A DNA stretch of 64,000 nucleotides, taken from the NCBI GenBank assembly GCA_900315975.1, contig ONBA01000001.1, positions 1-64,000 on the forward strand. Direction: 5' to 3'. Below, piece after piece: positions 1-7,486 of the stretch. The stretch is from an uncultured Ruminococcus sp. (GTDB taxonomy: Bacteria; Bacillota_A; Clostridia; Oscillospirales; Ruminococcaceae). The notes under the pieces were generated by a model that worked only from the letters and a program-made list of their open reading frames with translations, was not told the DNA's origin and ran no database searches. Within the stretch, counting starts at the first letter, position 1. Each line of letters begins with the position of its first letter. The position numbers were made by a program, and so were the translations under genes.

Positions 1-1
1 C

Positions 2-133
2 AACACCGACTACGGTCGCTGGATAGATATGCCCGAATTTGAGTATGGCATTTTCGTAAGCGACGATACCGTAGTTTCAAGCGGTATCATAATCGAAATT
101 GAAAGTGCTGAAGAGGATAAAGAAACAGAATAA
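2..133 (+). CDS. C-terminal end of an unknown protein (partial)
   Basis: An open frame enters from the left edge and runs 43 codons to a TAA at 131-133. The visible tail is acidic, reads like a beta-rich end (IDMPEFEYGIFVSDD) and closes with EEDKETE. No family can be recognised from so short a piece. It is the only plus-strand gene here and converges on the minus-strand phosphonate operon; the large inverted repeat at 138-271 begins just after its stop and may be part of its terminator. The reading frame is clear, the function is not. Confidence 0.5.
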   Translation, partial: NTDYGRWIDMPEFEYGIFVSDDTVVSSGIIIEIESAEEDKETE

Positions 134-137
134 ATAA

Positions 138-271
138 AAAGCCGCAGGAAGGGGAGCCCCCTTTGGCGGTTTCGCAGGATACCGAATATGTACCGTAAAT
201 TTACGGCTCGGTAGCCCACAAATTCCGCTAAGGGAAGCACTCTAAAGTATCACACCTTTTCCTGCGGCTTT
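138..271. repeat. Long rod-like inverted repeat (terminator or structured RNA)
   Basis: Perfect 13-bp arms (138-150 and 259-271, core GCCGCAGG/CCTGCGGC) enclose about 108 bases that can themselves fold. On the minus strand a stem around CCCTTAGCGG/CCGCCAAAGGG encloses TACCGA/TCGGTA and a palindromic ACCGTAAATTTACGGT. T-rich tracts follow the arm on both strands, more strongly on the minus strand (TTTTTATTTATT). It may be an elaborate bidirectional terminator or a small rod-shaped RNA. No promoter of its own was found. Confidence 0.4.
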
Positions 272-298
272 CTTTGTGTTTGATACGTCAGGCACTAA

Positions 299-346
299 AG
301 GCAACACCGCACAAAGCCCGCCTGAAGGCTTTGTGCGGTGTTGCCT
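299..346. terminator. Perfect 20-bp hairpin after the phosphonate operon
   Basis: The arms at 299-318 and 327-346 are perfect reverse complements over 20 bp with an 8-base loop. It lies 29 bases past the stop of the last operon gene, so it is the likely operon terminator, although the T tract is weak (CCTTTAGTG on the minus strand). The length and perfection also fit a dispersed MITE/REP-like hairpin. Confidence 0.55.
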
Positions 347-375
347 AAAAGATAATGCTTTAGTCCAGCACTGTT

Positions 376-633
376 TTATAATTCTTCGTAGGCTGTACGT
401 ACTGCTTTTGCAAGCTGGTCAGCACATGATGTTGGACGAACTCCGCAGGTATTTCCGCTGAGTTTCTGCTCTATCTGCTCGACTGTCCAGCCGTCAACAA
501 GCTTTGATATCGCCTTGAGATTGCCGTTGCAACCACCTACGAACGATATATTCGTAATAACATCGTCTTCTATGTGAAAGTGAATCTCCTTCGCACATAC
601 CATCTCTGTTCTGTAGACATAATCCATTTTCAT
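376..633 (-). CDS. TSCPD-domain small protein
   Basis: An 85-residue protein that reads like the TIGR03905 / TSCPD family: N-terminal FHIEDDVITNISFVGGCNG and C-terminal CGVRPTSCADQLAKAV, where the usual TSCPD reads TSCAD. Three cysteines (GGC, TC, TSC) could bind metal. The biochemical role of the family is not established. It starts at ATG 633 with SD GGAGGAC, 10 bases after the ppd stop, and is the last gene of the phosphonate operon; its link to phosphonate metabolism may only be positional. Family assignment is fairly sure, function unknown. Confidence 0.75.
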   Translation of the reverse strand: MKMDYVYRTEMVCAKEIHFHIEDDVITNISFVGGCNGNLKAISKLVDGWTVEQIEQKLSGNTCGVRPTSCADQLAKAVRTAYEEL

Positions 634-643
634 GTCCTCCTGC

Positions 644-1759
644 TTACTTCAAGTATTCCATGAAATTCTGCTTGTTTTCGAGTGCAGTTGTAGTAGGTCT
701 GCCGAGGTCGTCACGTGCACCTATCGAACACTTTACTTCAATGAACGAAAGCTCGTCTCTTGCCTTTGCGTTTTCAAGTTCTTTATCGAGGTCGTCGAAG
801 TTGTCAACGCATACTGCGTTAGGATATCCGCAAGCCTTTGCGATAGCTACAAGGTCTATCTTTGAAGCCACTGTAGGCATTCCGCCGACAGTTTCATGTG
901 CACCATTGTTTATCACGATGTGTATCATATTCTTAGGAGCATTTGCACCAAGTACAGCCATACTGCCCATGTGCATGAGGACAGCTCCGTCGCCGTCAAC
1001 ACACCATATTCTGCGGTCGGGCTTATTTATAGCAACTCCGAGTGCGATAGATGAAGCGTGACCCATTGAGCCGACTGTAAGGAAATCGTACTTGTGGCTC
1101 TGTCCGTTTGCGGTTCTTGTCTCGAACAGCTCACGGCTCGGCTTACCGGTAGTTGAAACTATCGGGTCTTCACCGCTTGCCTTTACAATGTGACGGATGA
1201 TGTCCTCACGAATCATCTTGTTGTCGTTCCTGTACTCAACTTCTTCGTCGTACTTGATAGCGCCCTTGCGTACTATGAATGCCACCTGCTTGCCGTTTGC
1301 AAGGTCACTGCGGAAACTGTCCATAGCAGCTGAAAGCTCGTCCTCAGTGGTATCCTTACTGATTATGAATGTTCTGACGTCCATATCCTCGAGGAGTTTT
1401 ACAGTTACTTCGCCCTGATAGATATGCTGAGGCTCATCGTGTACTCCCGGCTCACCGCGCCAGCCGACAATAAATATCATCGGAATCGCATAAACCTTGT
1501 CATTGAGAAGTGAAGCAACAGGATTTATGATATTACCTTCGCCGGAATTCTGCATATATACTACCGGTACTTTCCCTGTTGCAAGGTGATAACCTGCCGC
1601 AAGAGCAGTGCAGTTGCCCTCATTTGCGGCAATTATGTGGTGTTTCTGGTCGATACCGTATGTATTCATGAGATAGTTGCACAGTGCCTTAAGCTGACTG
1701 TCGGGGACTCCTGTATAAAAGTCGGCACCTATTATCTCAACAAGTTTTTCTGCCTTCAC
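644..1759 (-). CDS. ppd: Phosphonopyruvate decarboxylase
   Basis: A thiamine-diphosphate enzyme that converts phosphonopyruvate to phosphonoacetaldehyde and CO2, the irreversible step that pulls the unfavourable PEP mutase reaction forward. The 371-residue length is typical. Seen in the sequence: the N-terminal GADFYTGVPDSQLK, the ANEGNCTALAAGYHLATG segment with its ThDP-activating glutamate, VGWRGEPGVHDEPQH, and a C-terminal GDGA ... NNGAHE motif for Mg-ThDP. It starts at GTG 1759 with SD GGAGG, 15 bases after the preceding Rossmann gene. Its pairing with a PEP mutase upstream in the operon makes the call secure. Confidence 0.93.
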   Translation of the reverse strand: MKAEKLVEIIGADFYTGVPDSQLKALCNYLMNTYGIDQKHHIIAANEGNCTALAAGYHLATGKVPVVYMQNSGEGNIINPVASLLNDKVYAIPMIFIVGWRGEPGVHDEPQHIYQGEVTVKLLEDMDVRTFIISKDTTEDELSAAMDSFRSDLANGKQVAFIVRKGAIKYDEEVEYRNDNKMIREDIIRHIVKASGEDPIVSTTGKPSRELFETRTANGQSHKYDFLTVGSMGHASSIALGVAINKPDRRIWCVDGDGAVLMHMGSMAVLGANAPKNMIHIVINNGAHETVGGMPTVASKIDLVAIAKACGYPNAVCVDNFDDLDKELENAKARDELSFIEVKCSIGARDDLGRPTTTALENKQNFMEYLK

Positions 1760-1774
1760 GTTGTGAAACCTCCA

Positions 1775-2965
1775 TTATTCGCCTTTTTTAGCAAGCTGCG
1801 GCATAATTATCTCATCAATGATGAACTTCGCAGTCTTTTCGATGTCGTCGTATGCAACAGTCTTGGGAAGCTCTGCTCCGAATGCCTTTTTGGCTTTTTC
1901 GATGAGTGCGTCTGTGTATATGAGCTTGCCGTCGGTAACGTCCTCAACACCGTCAAGTGCCATAGACTCTCTGTCGGCTTTATTCATTTCCTCAAAGCTG
2001 AATACAGACTCGTCTATCCATGCTGAAAGCTTACCGTCCTTATAGCCTGCAAGCACAGGGTAACCACCGATATTTCCACCGAATCCGGGTGTGAATATTC
2101 TCTGCGGCTCACCGGTGCGTACTGCGTCTATGATAGCTGAGATTATCTGATAGTTGCTTGAAGCATTCATCATGTTTCTTGTCTGGTCAACAGGCATAGA
2201 AATCTTGCAGGCTTTGAATATTTCGTCTGCTGAAAGTGCCTGCTCCTTGCCGTTGTAGTATACCTTGAACGGAAGCTTGACTCCCTCTGCCTGACCTTCC
2301 TTGCTTATGCAGACATCGTGGAAATGTCCTGCTGCAAACATTACGTCAACGTTCCAGAAATCCTTGACGCCAAGCATTTCTGCTGCCGCAAACTTCATAC
2401 GCGGAACGAGGTGATTGAGGTTACCGCTGCCGAAATCAGGGTAAGCCTTGCCTGCACTTTTAAGCCACGGAATAACTGCGTCAGAGTAGGAAGTATTGAT
2501 AACCACAGCGCTAGTATCAGCAAGGTCACAAGCTTCCATAACGTTCTTTGTGAAGCGTATAGCGAGAGGGCTCCATATGCCGTATGCTCTGATATTTGCC
2601 CATGAAATGCTGCCGTATTTGAGTCCGGGGTATGCACGGCTCGAATTAACGATAAAGTCAGGCTGATACTTCTCTATCGCAGCCTTTATAGCGTCGATAT
2701 CATTGAGGTCAACTCCGCCCTCAACGTCGATGTGAGTCTTGTTCACTCCCCTGATGAGACCGGCTACTCTTGTGATGTTAACTTTTGTCTGCATTTTCTC
2801 AGCGTCGCGTCCGACTACAACTATGCTGAGTGCGGGGTCATTCTTGCTCATGAGGTAATCGAGAAGATACGAGCCTACGCTTCCAAGACCGATTATCATT
2901 ACCTTATAGTCATTGTTCTTTATATGCTGCTCAACAATGCTGAGTCGCTGTTCAAGTGTTTTCAT
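1775..2965 (-). CDS. Rossmann-fold oxidoreductase in phosphonate operon
   Basis: A 396-residue protein with an N-terminal nucleotide-binding motif (VMIIGLGSVGSYLLDYL, then VVVGRD), like saccharopine-dehydrogenase or malate-dehydrogenase type Rossmann enzymes. Later segments such as FIVNSSRAYPGLKYG and VINTSYSDAVIPWL resemble NAD(P)-dependent dehydrogenase cores, but no close family was recognised. Its ATG overlaps the stop of the upstream nucleotidyltransferase (ATGA) and ppd follows 15 bases later. Inference: it could reduce phosphonoacetaldehyde, for example to 2-hydroxyethylphosphonate, because the operon has neither a PhpC-type alcohol dehydrogenase nor an aminotransferase. Substrate and direction are unproven. 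Confidence 0.7.
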   Translation of the reverse strand: MKTLEQRLSIVEQHIKNNDYKVMIIGLGSVGSYLLDYLMSKNDPALSIVVVGRDAEKMQTKVNITRVAGLIRGVNKTHIDVEGGVDLNDIDAIKAAIEKYQPDFIVNSSRAYPGLKYGSISWANIRAYGIWSPLAIRFTKNVMEACDLADTSAVVINTSYSDAVIPWLKSAGKAYPDFGSGNLNHLVPRMKFAAAEMLGVKDFWNVDVMFAAGHFHDVCISKEGQAEGVKLPFKVYYNGKEQALSADEIFKACKISMPVDQTRNMMNASSNYQIISAIIDAVRTGEPQRIFTPGFGGNIGGYPVLAGYKDGKLSAWIDESVFSFEEMNKADRESMALDGVEDVTDGKLIYTDALIEKAKKAFGAELPKTVAYDDIEKTAKFIIDEIIMPQLAKKGE

Positions 2966-3735
2966 TTTTCTTCCTCCCAGTATGATAATATCTTTCTGTA
3001 ATCATCGCGTGTATTGCAGTTTGTCCAGCGTGAAAGGCTTATAAGCTCGAAATTTTCGCTGCCGCAGGAGTCGATATAATTCTGTATTATCCTCAGATTC
3101 GTACCGTCCTTCTCCTCGGCAAAAAATTTCTCATTCGCAGCTTTGAGCTTGTCTGCTTCAGTGAACTTCCACATCTGTCCGGAATTGAGAATGACTGAGA
3201 ATTCGTCGTCAATCCTGAGCATACCGTGACTGCTGTTGAAAGCATACTTGAAACGGTCTTCACCGTCTCTGTAGAGTACCACAGCCTTTTTAGCGTATAT
3301 CGGCTCAAAGCTGTATGTAAGCACACTTTTGTCAGAAGCTATCACCTTATCAAAAGATGCCTTGTCGATATCGAGGTCGCCCTCTACGAAAAGTACCTCG
3401 TCGACCTCTCCGCCGAATCTGTCAAACAGTTCTTTCAGTCCGACGTAAAGACTGTAGCCGGAAGCAAGGTCGGAGTAGTGCTCATTATATGTAAGGATTA
3501 TCTTCTCCTGCATTTCTGCCGGAAGCTCACCGCAGTAAGCGGTGAGGTCATCGTACTTGTGTCCGCCTACGAGGATTATCCTGTCCGCAAACATACATTT
3601 TTCAAGCAGATGATAAAGAAGCGTATGCTTCTTGTCATTTTCATAGTATATTATCTTGTGGCGCTTCTGCTCTTCGGGTATCCCCTCGTTGAATCTGCTC
3701 GAGACGCCCGCAACTGTAATTATCGCTGCTTTCAC
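2962..3735 (-). CDS. MobA/LicC-like nucleotidyltransferase (candidate phosphonate cytidylyltransferase)
   Basis: A 257-residue NTP-transferase. The N-terminus AAIITVAGVSSRF is the glycine-rich NTP-binding loop and VEGDLDID carries the metal-binding aspartates. LicC choline-phosphate and PntC aminoethylphosphonate cytidylyltransferases have this fold, so it probably activates a phosphonate or its alcohol with CTP. I chose the GTG at 3735 because GAGGAGG lies just upstream and the encoded start VKAAIITVAG matches family N-termini; an ATG at 3774 would add 13 unlikely residues overlapping the upstream gene. It overlaps the next gene by 4 bases. The exact substrate is an inference. Confidence 0.75.
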   Translation of the reverse strand: MKAAIITVAGVSSRFNEGIPEEQKRHKIIYYENDKKHTLLYHLLEKCMFADRIILVGGHKYDDLTAYCGELPAEMQEKIILTYNEHYSDLASGYSLYVGLKELFDRFGGEVDEVLFVEGDLDIDKASFDKVIASDKSVLTYSFEPIYAKKAVVLYRDGEDRFKYAFNSSHGMLRIDDEFSVILNSGQMWKFTEADKLKAANEKFFAEEKDGTNLRIIQNYIDSCGSENFELISLSRWTNCNTRDDYRKILSYWEEEK

Positions 3736-3746
3736 TTTTATCCTCC

Positions 3747-4751
3747 TCAGCCTTTGAGGTAATTTTTTATGCACTCGTCAAGACCCTTTTCAAGGTCTAC
3801 AGCAGGCTTCCATGATGTACGTGTTCTTATCTTTTCTGTTGAGAGAAGACGTCTCTCGGGGTCAGACTCTCTGTAGCCGTCAAACTCGATAACAGGGTCG
3901 GTTATTCCCATCTTTGATGCGCAGAGCTTTGCGAGGTCGATAATTGAGATTTCCTCGTCTGTTGCAACGTTGTAGACTGTTCCGTCGAGTGCAGAATCAG
4001 TATTTGCAAGTGCGAGTACAGCACTGCAGCTATCGTAGTTATTGAGGAATGTACGCTTGTTCTTTCTCGAATTTTCAAGAAGCACGACCTTGCCGTTGTC
4101 GCGGAAGCTGTTGATGATGAACGGGATTATATGCTTGGGGAAACGCTCATTCTTGCTGTATACGTTAGCAAATCTGATAGAACAACCCTTTATTTTTCCG
4201 GTATCAACCGCGTCTTTCATGAAAAATTCTGTAAGGAGCTTTCCTGTAGCGTAGCTTGTTCTCTGACTGTGCTCCGCAACTGCCATTGTAATGAAGTCAG
4301 ACTCCTTTACACCGCCGTTTTCGTTCCATGAGTTCATGGAGTACACCTCAGATGTAGAGCAGTTGATGTACTTCTGTGCTCCGACTCTGACAGCCTGCTG
4401 AAGAAACTCGTTCATGCCTGTTACGTTAGTCTCGTATGTCTCATAAACGTGGTAGAAGTGCTCAGTATGTACAACTGCCGCACAGTTGATGTATATTATC
4501 TCGTCATACTGAGATTTTACAGCATTTACGCGGTTTTCAAAGTCCTTCATCTGCTCGCTGTTATTGATGTCATACTCGAAGAATTCAAATCTTTCATCGT
4601 TGATGCAGTCTGAAACGGTGTCTATTGAAGAAGCGTAAAAATTATCAAATCCGAGGATATGGTCTTTGCACTCCTTGTCTGAGAGTATCTGACGTACAAG
4701 CTCGTTGCCCGTCATACCTGTAACACCGCTGATAGCATATAATTTGCTCAT
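3747..4751 (-). CDS. NAD-dependent epimerase/dehydratase (extended SDR)
   Basis: A 334-residue extended short-chain dehydrogenase. GVTGMTGNE is the NAD-binding glycine motif, NCSTSEVYS gives the catalytic Ser/Thr region, and SYATGK supplies the Tyr-x-x-x-Lys pair. The C-terminal half (NVYSKNERFPKHIIPFI, YNVATDEEISI) resembles nucleotide-sugar epimerases and dehydratases. Start ATG 4751 is preferred because AAGAAAGG sits 8 bases before it; a GTG at 4760 is the alternative. It lies inside the phosphonate operon, 11 bases before the nucleotidyltransferase. It could act on a sugar or CMP-linked intermediate; the substrate cannot be read. Confidence 0.85.
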   Translation of the reverse strand: MSKLYAISGVTGMTGNELVRQILSDKECKDHILGFDNFYASSIDTVSDCINDERFEFFEYDINNSEQMKDFENRVNAVKSQYDEIIYINCAAVVHTEHFYHVYETYETNVTGMNEFLQQAVRVGAQKYINCSTSEVYSMNSWNENGGVKESDFITMAVAEHSQRTSYATGKLLTEFFMKDAVDTGKIKGCSIRFANVYSKNERFPKHIIPFIINSFRDNGKVVLLENSRKNKRTFLNNYDSCSAVLALANTDSALDGTVYNVATDEEISIIDLAKLCASKMGITDPVIEFDGYRESDPERRLLSTEKIRTRTSWKPAVDLEKGLDECIKNYLKG

Positions 4752-4765
4752 ATCTTTCACCTTTC

Positions 4766-5512
4766 TTAAACTCCGTGAGTTAATCTTGTCTTATAGAATT
4801 CATCTATCTCTTCCGGGAAGAGTGCCTGCTCATACGCGATATCGTATTCAACAGTTCTCAGCTCAACACGCTTTGACGGCAGATGCAGTACCGCATACTG
4901 CGCAAGCGGATTGTGATTTCGCGGCTGTCCGACAGAACCCGGATTTATAAATATGACAGCCTTTTTATTACGCATCTCTGCATTGTCGCAGTCGTAGAAC
5001 TTTGTAAAGCAGTGAGAATAATGTGAATGGCCGGAGAATACAAAATCATATCCGGAATAATTGCCTCTTAGGTCGTCAGGCATTATCGCCTTCCAGTAAT
5101 TATCGGTGAGTGAACCGTGAACTGCCAGAGCTTTGAATCCGCCTATTGTAAACACTTCTATCCCATTGCGGTTCATAACTCTGTTGATGTACTCAACCGA
5201 CTCCTCAGTCAGCTGATTTGCTGTATATTTCGCCATGACACGTCCGCGGTCGGAGGACAGCCTTTCGAGGTCTTTATCGACCACAAGCTTTTCGTGGTTT
5301 CCCCATATATTTACCGTGACCTTGCCGTTCCACGCACCTTTTTCAAGTACGCGGAGCTTTTCAATTATAGTATTTGAGCGCATACCGTAGTCGATACAGT
5401 CGCCGAGTATTATCACTCCTGCAAATTCCTCGCCTGCGCAGTCTTTCAGCACAGAATCAAATGCGCTCACGTTGCCGTGTATATCAGAAAGTATCAGATA
5501 TTTCTCGTCCAT
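4766..5512 (-). CDS. YfcE-type metallophosphoesterase
   Basis: A 248-residue calcineurin-like phosphoesterase with all metal motifs: SDIHGN near the N-terminus, GDCIDYG, GNHE and GHSHY. Such enzymes hydrolyse phosphodiesters using two metal ions. The start at ATG 5512 gives MDEKYLILSDIHGN, matching family N-termini, with an SD (GAGGT) overlapping the stop of the upstream gene 10 bases away. An upstream in-frame start would add 24 residues inside the pepM gene and is rejected. Being inside a phosphonate operon with two cytidylyltransferase modules, it may cleave a nucleotide-phosphonate diester, but this is inference. Confidence 0.85.
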   Translation of the reverse strand: MDEKYLILSDIHGNVSAFDSVLKDCAGEEFAGVIILGDCIDYGMRSNTIIEKLRVLEKGAWNGKVTVNIWGNHEKLVVDKDLERLSSDRGRVMAKYTANQLTEESVEYINRVMNRNGIEVFTIGGFKALAVHGSLTDNYWKAIMPDDLRGNYSGYDFVFSGHSHYSHCFTKFYDCDNAEMRNKKAVIFINPGSVGQPRNHNPLAQYAVLHLPSKRVELRTVEYDIAYEQALFPEEIDEFYKTRLTHGV

Positions 5513-5522
5513 GAAGCCGACC

Positions 5523-6821
5523 TCATATCTCGTCGATAAGTCTGATGATGTCTTTGAAAGGCATGAGTGTTGAGTCAACTTCAAGTGCTCTGTGAGCTTT
5601 GAGTATACCCTCAGCAGTCTGCTTCATCACAGGGAATGCGGCTCTCATAAGCTGATTTGCATATATTACAATGTTCACACCGTGAGAGTGAAGTTCTTCC
5701 TCTGTTACCTGATTGAACGAAGTAGGAACAACAACTATAGGAGTTTTGCTGTCCTTTTCTCTGAATTTGTCGCAGAATTCAAATATCTCCGCGGGGTCTT
5801 TCTTACGGCTGTGAATCATGATTCCGTCAGCTCCGGCAGCAACAAATGCGAACGCTCTTTCAAGTGCGTCGTCCATGCCGCGCTCAAGTATAAGGCTCTC
5901 GATACGTGCTATTATCATGAAATCGTCGGAGAGCTGAGCTTTCTTTCCGGCTGCTATTTTTGCTGAGAAATTTTCGATAGAGTCCTGAGTCTGTACTACC
6001 TCTGTACCGAAAAGGCTGTTTTTCTTGAGACCTGTCTTGTCCTCGATTATTACAGCACTTACACCCATTCTCTCAAGAGTTCTTACGTTGTAGACAAAAT
6101 GCTCGGTAAGTCCGCCTGTATCACCGTCAAGGATTATCGGCTTAGTTGTTACTTCCATGATATCGTTGATAGTGCGCAGACGTGATGTCATATCAACAAG
6201 TTCGATATCAGGCTTGCCTCTGTCAGTACTGTCGCAGAGTGAAGATACCCACATAGCATCAAACTGATTGAGTCTGCCGTCATCGCCTTCTACCATTGTC
6301 TTTTCAACGATAAGTCCGGTCAGACCTGAATGAGCCTCCATAGTCTTTACTACGGGAGTCATCTCGATAAGCTGACGCAGACGCTTTCTTCTGTATTCAG
6401 GCATACTGAGCTTCTCTCTGAGCTTGTCATCGACCTTTCTTACCTCTTCGTTATATGTATACGGTACGTCGATTATCTCTCCGCCGTATTCGGAAACAAG
6501 CTGTTCAACATGGCTGCGGATAGACTTTTCAGCGCCTTCCTTCCAGTTGTCGCCGTGTATTACATAGTCAGGACGGAGCTTTGCTATAACGTCATCGTAG
6601 CGCATATCCTCCTGTACAATTACATCATCTACTCCTTCGAGTGATTTATAAAGAGCAATTCTCTCCTCAAGAGTTGTTGTAGGGAATTTTGTGCAGCGTA
6701 TCATTTCCTTGTCGCTGAGACAGCCGACCACTACCCTGCCGTATTTTGCGGCATTCTTGATGATATTGAGGTGTCCGGCATGGATAACATCAGTACAAAA
6801 GCAAGTATAAACTGTTTTCAT
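5523..6821 (-). CDS. pepM: Cytidylyltransferase-phosphoenolpyruvate phosphomutase fusion
   Basis: A 432-residue two-domain enzyme. Residues 1-130 form an HIGH-type cytidylyltransferase (CTDVIHAGHLNII, HAGH at 14-17). Residues about 150-432 form the PEP mutase, which rearranges PEP to phosphonopyruvate, the entry step of nearly all natural phosphonates. The diagnostic EDKxxxxxNS motif is intact (EDKTGLKKNS, residues 260-269), which separates mutases from isocitrate-lyase-like relatives; DGDTGG at about 232 is the Mg site. It is the first gene of a seven-gene minus-strand operon. Fusion to a cytidylyltransferase is known in clusters that make phosphonate-decorated polymers and predicts a CMP-activated product. 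Confidence 0.95.
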   Translation of the reverse strand: MKTVYTCFCTDVIHAGHLNIIKNAAKYGRVVVGCLSDKEMIRCTKFPTTTLEERIALYKSLEGVDDVIVQEDMRYDDVIAKLRPDYVIHGDNWKEGAEKSIRSHVEQLVSEYGGEIIDVPYTYNEEVRKVDDKLREKLSMPEYRRKRLRQLIEMTPVVKTMEAHSGLTGLIVEKTMVEGDDGRLNQFDAMWVSSLCDSTDRGKPDIELVDMTSRLRTINDIMEVTTKPIILDGDTGGLTEHFVYNVRTLERMGVSAVIIEDKTGLKKNSLFGTEVVQTQDSIENFSAKIAAGKKAQLSDDFMIIARIESLILERGMDDALERAFAFVAAGADGIMIHSRKKDPAEIFEFCDKFREKDSKTPIVVVPTSFNQVTEEELHSHGVNIVIYANQLMRAAFPVMKQTAEGILKAHRALEVDSTLMPFKDIIRLIDEI

Positions 6822-6848
6822 TTCATTATTTCCTTTCCCGTTTCAGAT

Positions 6849-6879
6849 ATTATAGGTCTGTTGATTGAATCTATGACAA
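6849..6879 (-). promoter_or_regulatory. Probable promoter of the phosphonate operon
   Basis: On the minus strand TATAAT lies at 6854-6849 and TTGTCA at 6879-6874, with a long 19-base spacer. The -10 is perfect and about 28 bases before the pepM start; the -35 is weak. Confidence 0.5.
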
Positions 6880-6978
6880 AAAACGGTCAATATGATTATT
6901 GTATCACAAACTGCTTTAAAAATCAACCGCTAATACAGTTCAAATACATTTTCTCTTTACTTATTAATAATAATGTTT

Positions 6979-7019
6979 AAAAAATGCATATCAAACCGGT
7001 GATGATATAGGCATTTTTT
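6979..7019. terminator. Orphan hairpin between divergent operons
   Basis: AAAAAATGC (6979-6987) pairs with GCATTTTTT (7011-7019) and an inner ATATCA/TGATATAT-like stem, giving a hairpin with T runs on both strands. It lies between two divergently transcribed genes, where no terminator is expected. The remainder of 6822-7207 holds the two promoters and operators. Confidence 0.4.
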
Positions 7020-7070
7020 CTTTTAAATATATAAATAGTACTCACCGCACAGCTATTAGTTTATGCTAAC

Positions 7071-7098
7071 AAGTATTTTGATAAATTTCAAAATACTT
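7071..7098. promoter_or_regulatory. Operator 1 upstream of sdpR-like gene
   Basis: A perfect inverted repeat with 11-bp arms, AAGTATTTTGA at 7071-7081 and TCAAAATACTT at 7088-7098 with a 6-base spacer, directly abuts the -35 box. It fits a winged-helix dimer site and is echoed downstream at 7172-7193. Confidence 0.65.
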
Positions 7099-7099
7099 G

Positions 7100-7128
7100 T
7101 TGACAGTCGTCTGTGCTTGTGGTATATT
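7100..7128 (+). promoter_or_regulatory. sdpRI-like promoter
   Basis: TTGACA at 7100-7105 and TATATT at 7123-7128 with a 17-base spacer. A short inverted repeat AGACGG/CCGTCT follows in the early transcript, whose loop repeats the ATCAAAATA operator half-site. Confidence 0.8.
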
Positions 7129-7171
7129 ATATTTAGACGGATATCAAAATACCGTCTTATATTAAGCTTGG

Positions 7172-7193
7172 TATTTAGATAATCTTCAAAATA
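7172..7193. promoter_or_regulatory. Operator 2, next to the ribosome binding site
   Basis: The 22 bases at 7172-7193 match the core of operator 1 at 19 of 22 positions (TATTTAGATAA then TCTTCAAAATA). They end at the AAAGGAGG ribosome binding site of the regulator gene, so binding could block transcription elongation or initiation. Confidence 0.5.
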
Positions 7194-7207
7194 AAGGAGG
7201 TCATATT

Positions 7208-7486
7208 ATGAAAGATGTCTGGAATGCTATGGCTGACCCGACAAGGCGGCAGATACTAACTATGCTGCAAAACGGCGACATGACTGCCGGTGAGATAAGC
7301 GATAAATTCGATATCTCCGCTGCTACAATATCCCACCACCTGAAAATTCTGAGAGAAGCGGGTCTCGTCACGTCAGAAAAGGAAAAACAGACTATCACCT
7401 ACAAACTCAATATTACCGTATTTCAGGACTTCCTGAAAGGAATTGCCGATGTATTCGGCATGAAAGGAGAAAATTATGAAAAATAA
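7208..7486 (+). CDS. ArsR/SdpR-family autorepressor
   Basis: A 92-residue winged-helix regulator. MADPTRRQILTML is the typical start of the ArsR/SmtB fold and the recognition helix region reads GEISDKFDISAATISHHLK, then the wing GLVTSEKEKQ. There are no cysteine metal ligands, as in the metal-independent SdpR subgroup. It overlaps the following SdpI-like gene by 11 bases, the classical sdpR-sdpI arrangement, where SdpR represses its own operon until SdpI senses a toxin or signal. Two matching inverted repeats in its promoter region support autoregulation. Confidence 0.88.
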   Translation: MKDVWNAMADPTRRQILTMLQNGDMTAGEISDKFDISAATISHHLKILREAGLVTSEKEKQTITYKLNITVFQDFLKGIADVFGMKGENYEK

